In this document: positions 6,570-6,889 of the stretch, piece after piece
Layout of the letters: every line of letters begins with the position of its first letter
Position numbering within the stretch: the stretch's first letter is position 1
Source: Chloroflexota bacterium
GTDB lineage: Bacteria; Chloroflexota; Dehalococcoidia; Lucifugimonadales; UBA826
DNA: 6,889 nucleotides
Direction: 5' to 3'
Assembly (NCBI GenBank): GCA_002708065.1
Contig: PAOO01000022.1
Span: 55,718 to 62,606, forward strand
Notes under the pieces: model-generated
Told to the model about the DNA's origin: nothing
The model's input: only the letters and a program-made list of their open reading frames with translations
Database searches by the model: none
Translations under genes and position numbers: made by a program

Positions 6570-6889
6570 TGAAGCACGCCCTTTCTCCAGCCATACAATA
6601 TTCCGAAGAAGAGTATGGCTATAAAAACAATCATTTCATAAAACACTAGAGGCGTAGTCTTCATGAAAACCAACGCCCATGGGAATAAGAAGACAGCTTC
6701 TACATCAAATATGATGAAAAGTATTGCAAATACATAATATCTGATCTGAATCTGCGACCAGTTATATGGAGCCGCGGGAATACCACACTCATATGGGGTA
6801 TCCTTCAGCTTAGACGGTCTCCGCGGGGCGAGTAATCTTGAGGCTACGAACATCAGGAAGATGGCCGCCGCCCCTACCACCGCCACCAC
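6560..6889 (-). CDS. nuoA: NADH-quinone oxidoreductase subunit A, 5' end cut by the window
   Basis: NuoA (the ND3 equivalent) is a three-helix membrane subunit next to NuoH and the quinone chamber. In the window, 109 residues are open to the edge. The last base triplet happens to be GTG, but only about 19 residues lie before LLAPRRP, where family members usually have 25 or more. The true start is therefore probably outside the window, by about 10-15 residues. Motifs visible: DTPYECGIP, where the cysteine corresponds to the loop cysteine of mitochondrial ND3 (E. coli has Ser), [23 protein letters not shown] with the conserved membrane Asp and Glu, and a final [14 protein letters not shown]. 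The stop overlaps the start of nuoB by 10 bp. As nuoA is normally the first gene of the operon, the promoter is likely just beyond the window. Confidence 0.95.
   Translation of the reverse strand: MVAVVGAAAIFLMFVASRLLAPRRPSKLKDTPYECGIPAAPYNWSQIQIRYYVFAILFIIFDVEAVFLFPWALVFMKTTPLVFYEMIVFIAILFFGILYGWRKGVLQWR

Noticed and set aside
6887..6889. GTG at the window edge as the nuoA start
   Set aside because: It would leave too short an N-terminus before the conserved LLAPRRP segment, and no upstream sequence is available to show a ribosome site. The gene is more likely cut by the window.

Overview
The window is one block of a respiratory complex I operon, entirely on the minus strand. Reading in the direction of transcription (high to low coordinate) the genes are nuoA (5' end cut by the window), nuoB, nuoC, nuoD, nuoH, nuoI, nuoJ, nuoK and nuoL (3' end cut by the window). 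Almost every base is coding. The only gaps are 28 bp between nuoC and nuoD and 4 bp between nuoK and nuoL. All other junctions overlap: ATGA at B/C and D/H, GTGA at I/J and J/K, 10 bp at A/B and 23 bp at H/I. No promoter, terminator, RNA gene, mobile element or CRISPR array is visible. The transcript must begin upstream of the window (beyond base 6889) and continue past base 1, probably into nuoM and nuoN.

The main biological point is that nuoE, nuoF and nuoG, the NADH-oxidising module, are absent from their usual place: nuoD is joined to nuoH by an ATGA overlap. The window therefore encodes most of an 11-subunit type of complex I. This has a quinone module (NuoB, C, D, I) carrying cluster N2 and two further 4Fe-4S clusters, plus a membrane proton-pumping arm (NuoA, H, J, K, L), without a known NADH input. 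Such enzymes occur in cyanobacteria and chloroplasts, several archaea, Campylobacter-like bacteria and Dehalococcoides-type Chloroflexota. They take electrons from ferredoxin, flavodoxin, F420H2 or still unidentified donors. The quinone-site residues of NuoD, the four N2 cysteines of NuoB, both cluster motifs of NuoI and the membrane-arm glutamates and lysines are present, so the enzyme looks functional.

The organism is a bacterium with G+C in the mid-40s percent by eye. The 11-gene layout, the short NuoD without the insert seen in Thermus, and the NuoA/NuoH/NuoI variant motifs suggest to me a member of Chloroflexota, perhaps Dehalococcoidia or the marine SAR202 group. That is inference from memory of the families, not a database result. 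Four consecutive genes (nuoI, J, K, L) use GTG starts, whereas nuoB, C, D and H use ATG.

I see no clearly new system here. The points worth a second look are the missing electron-input module, unusual hydrophilic tails on NuoI, NuoB and NuoH, and a His-His substitution in the otherwise glutamate-rich quinone-chamber loop of NuoH.
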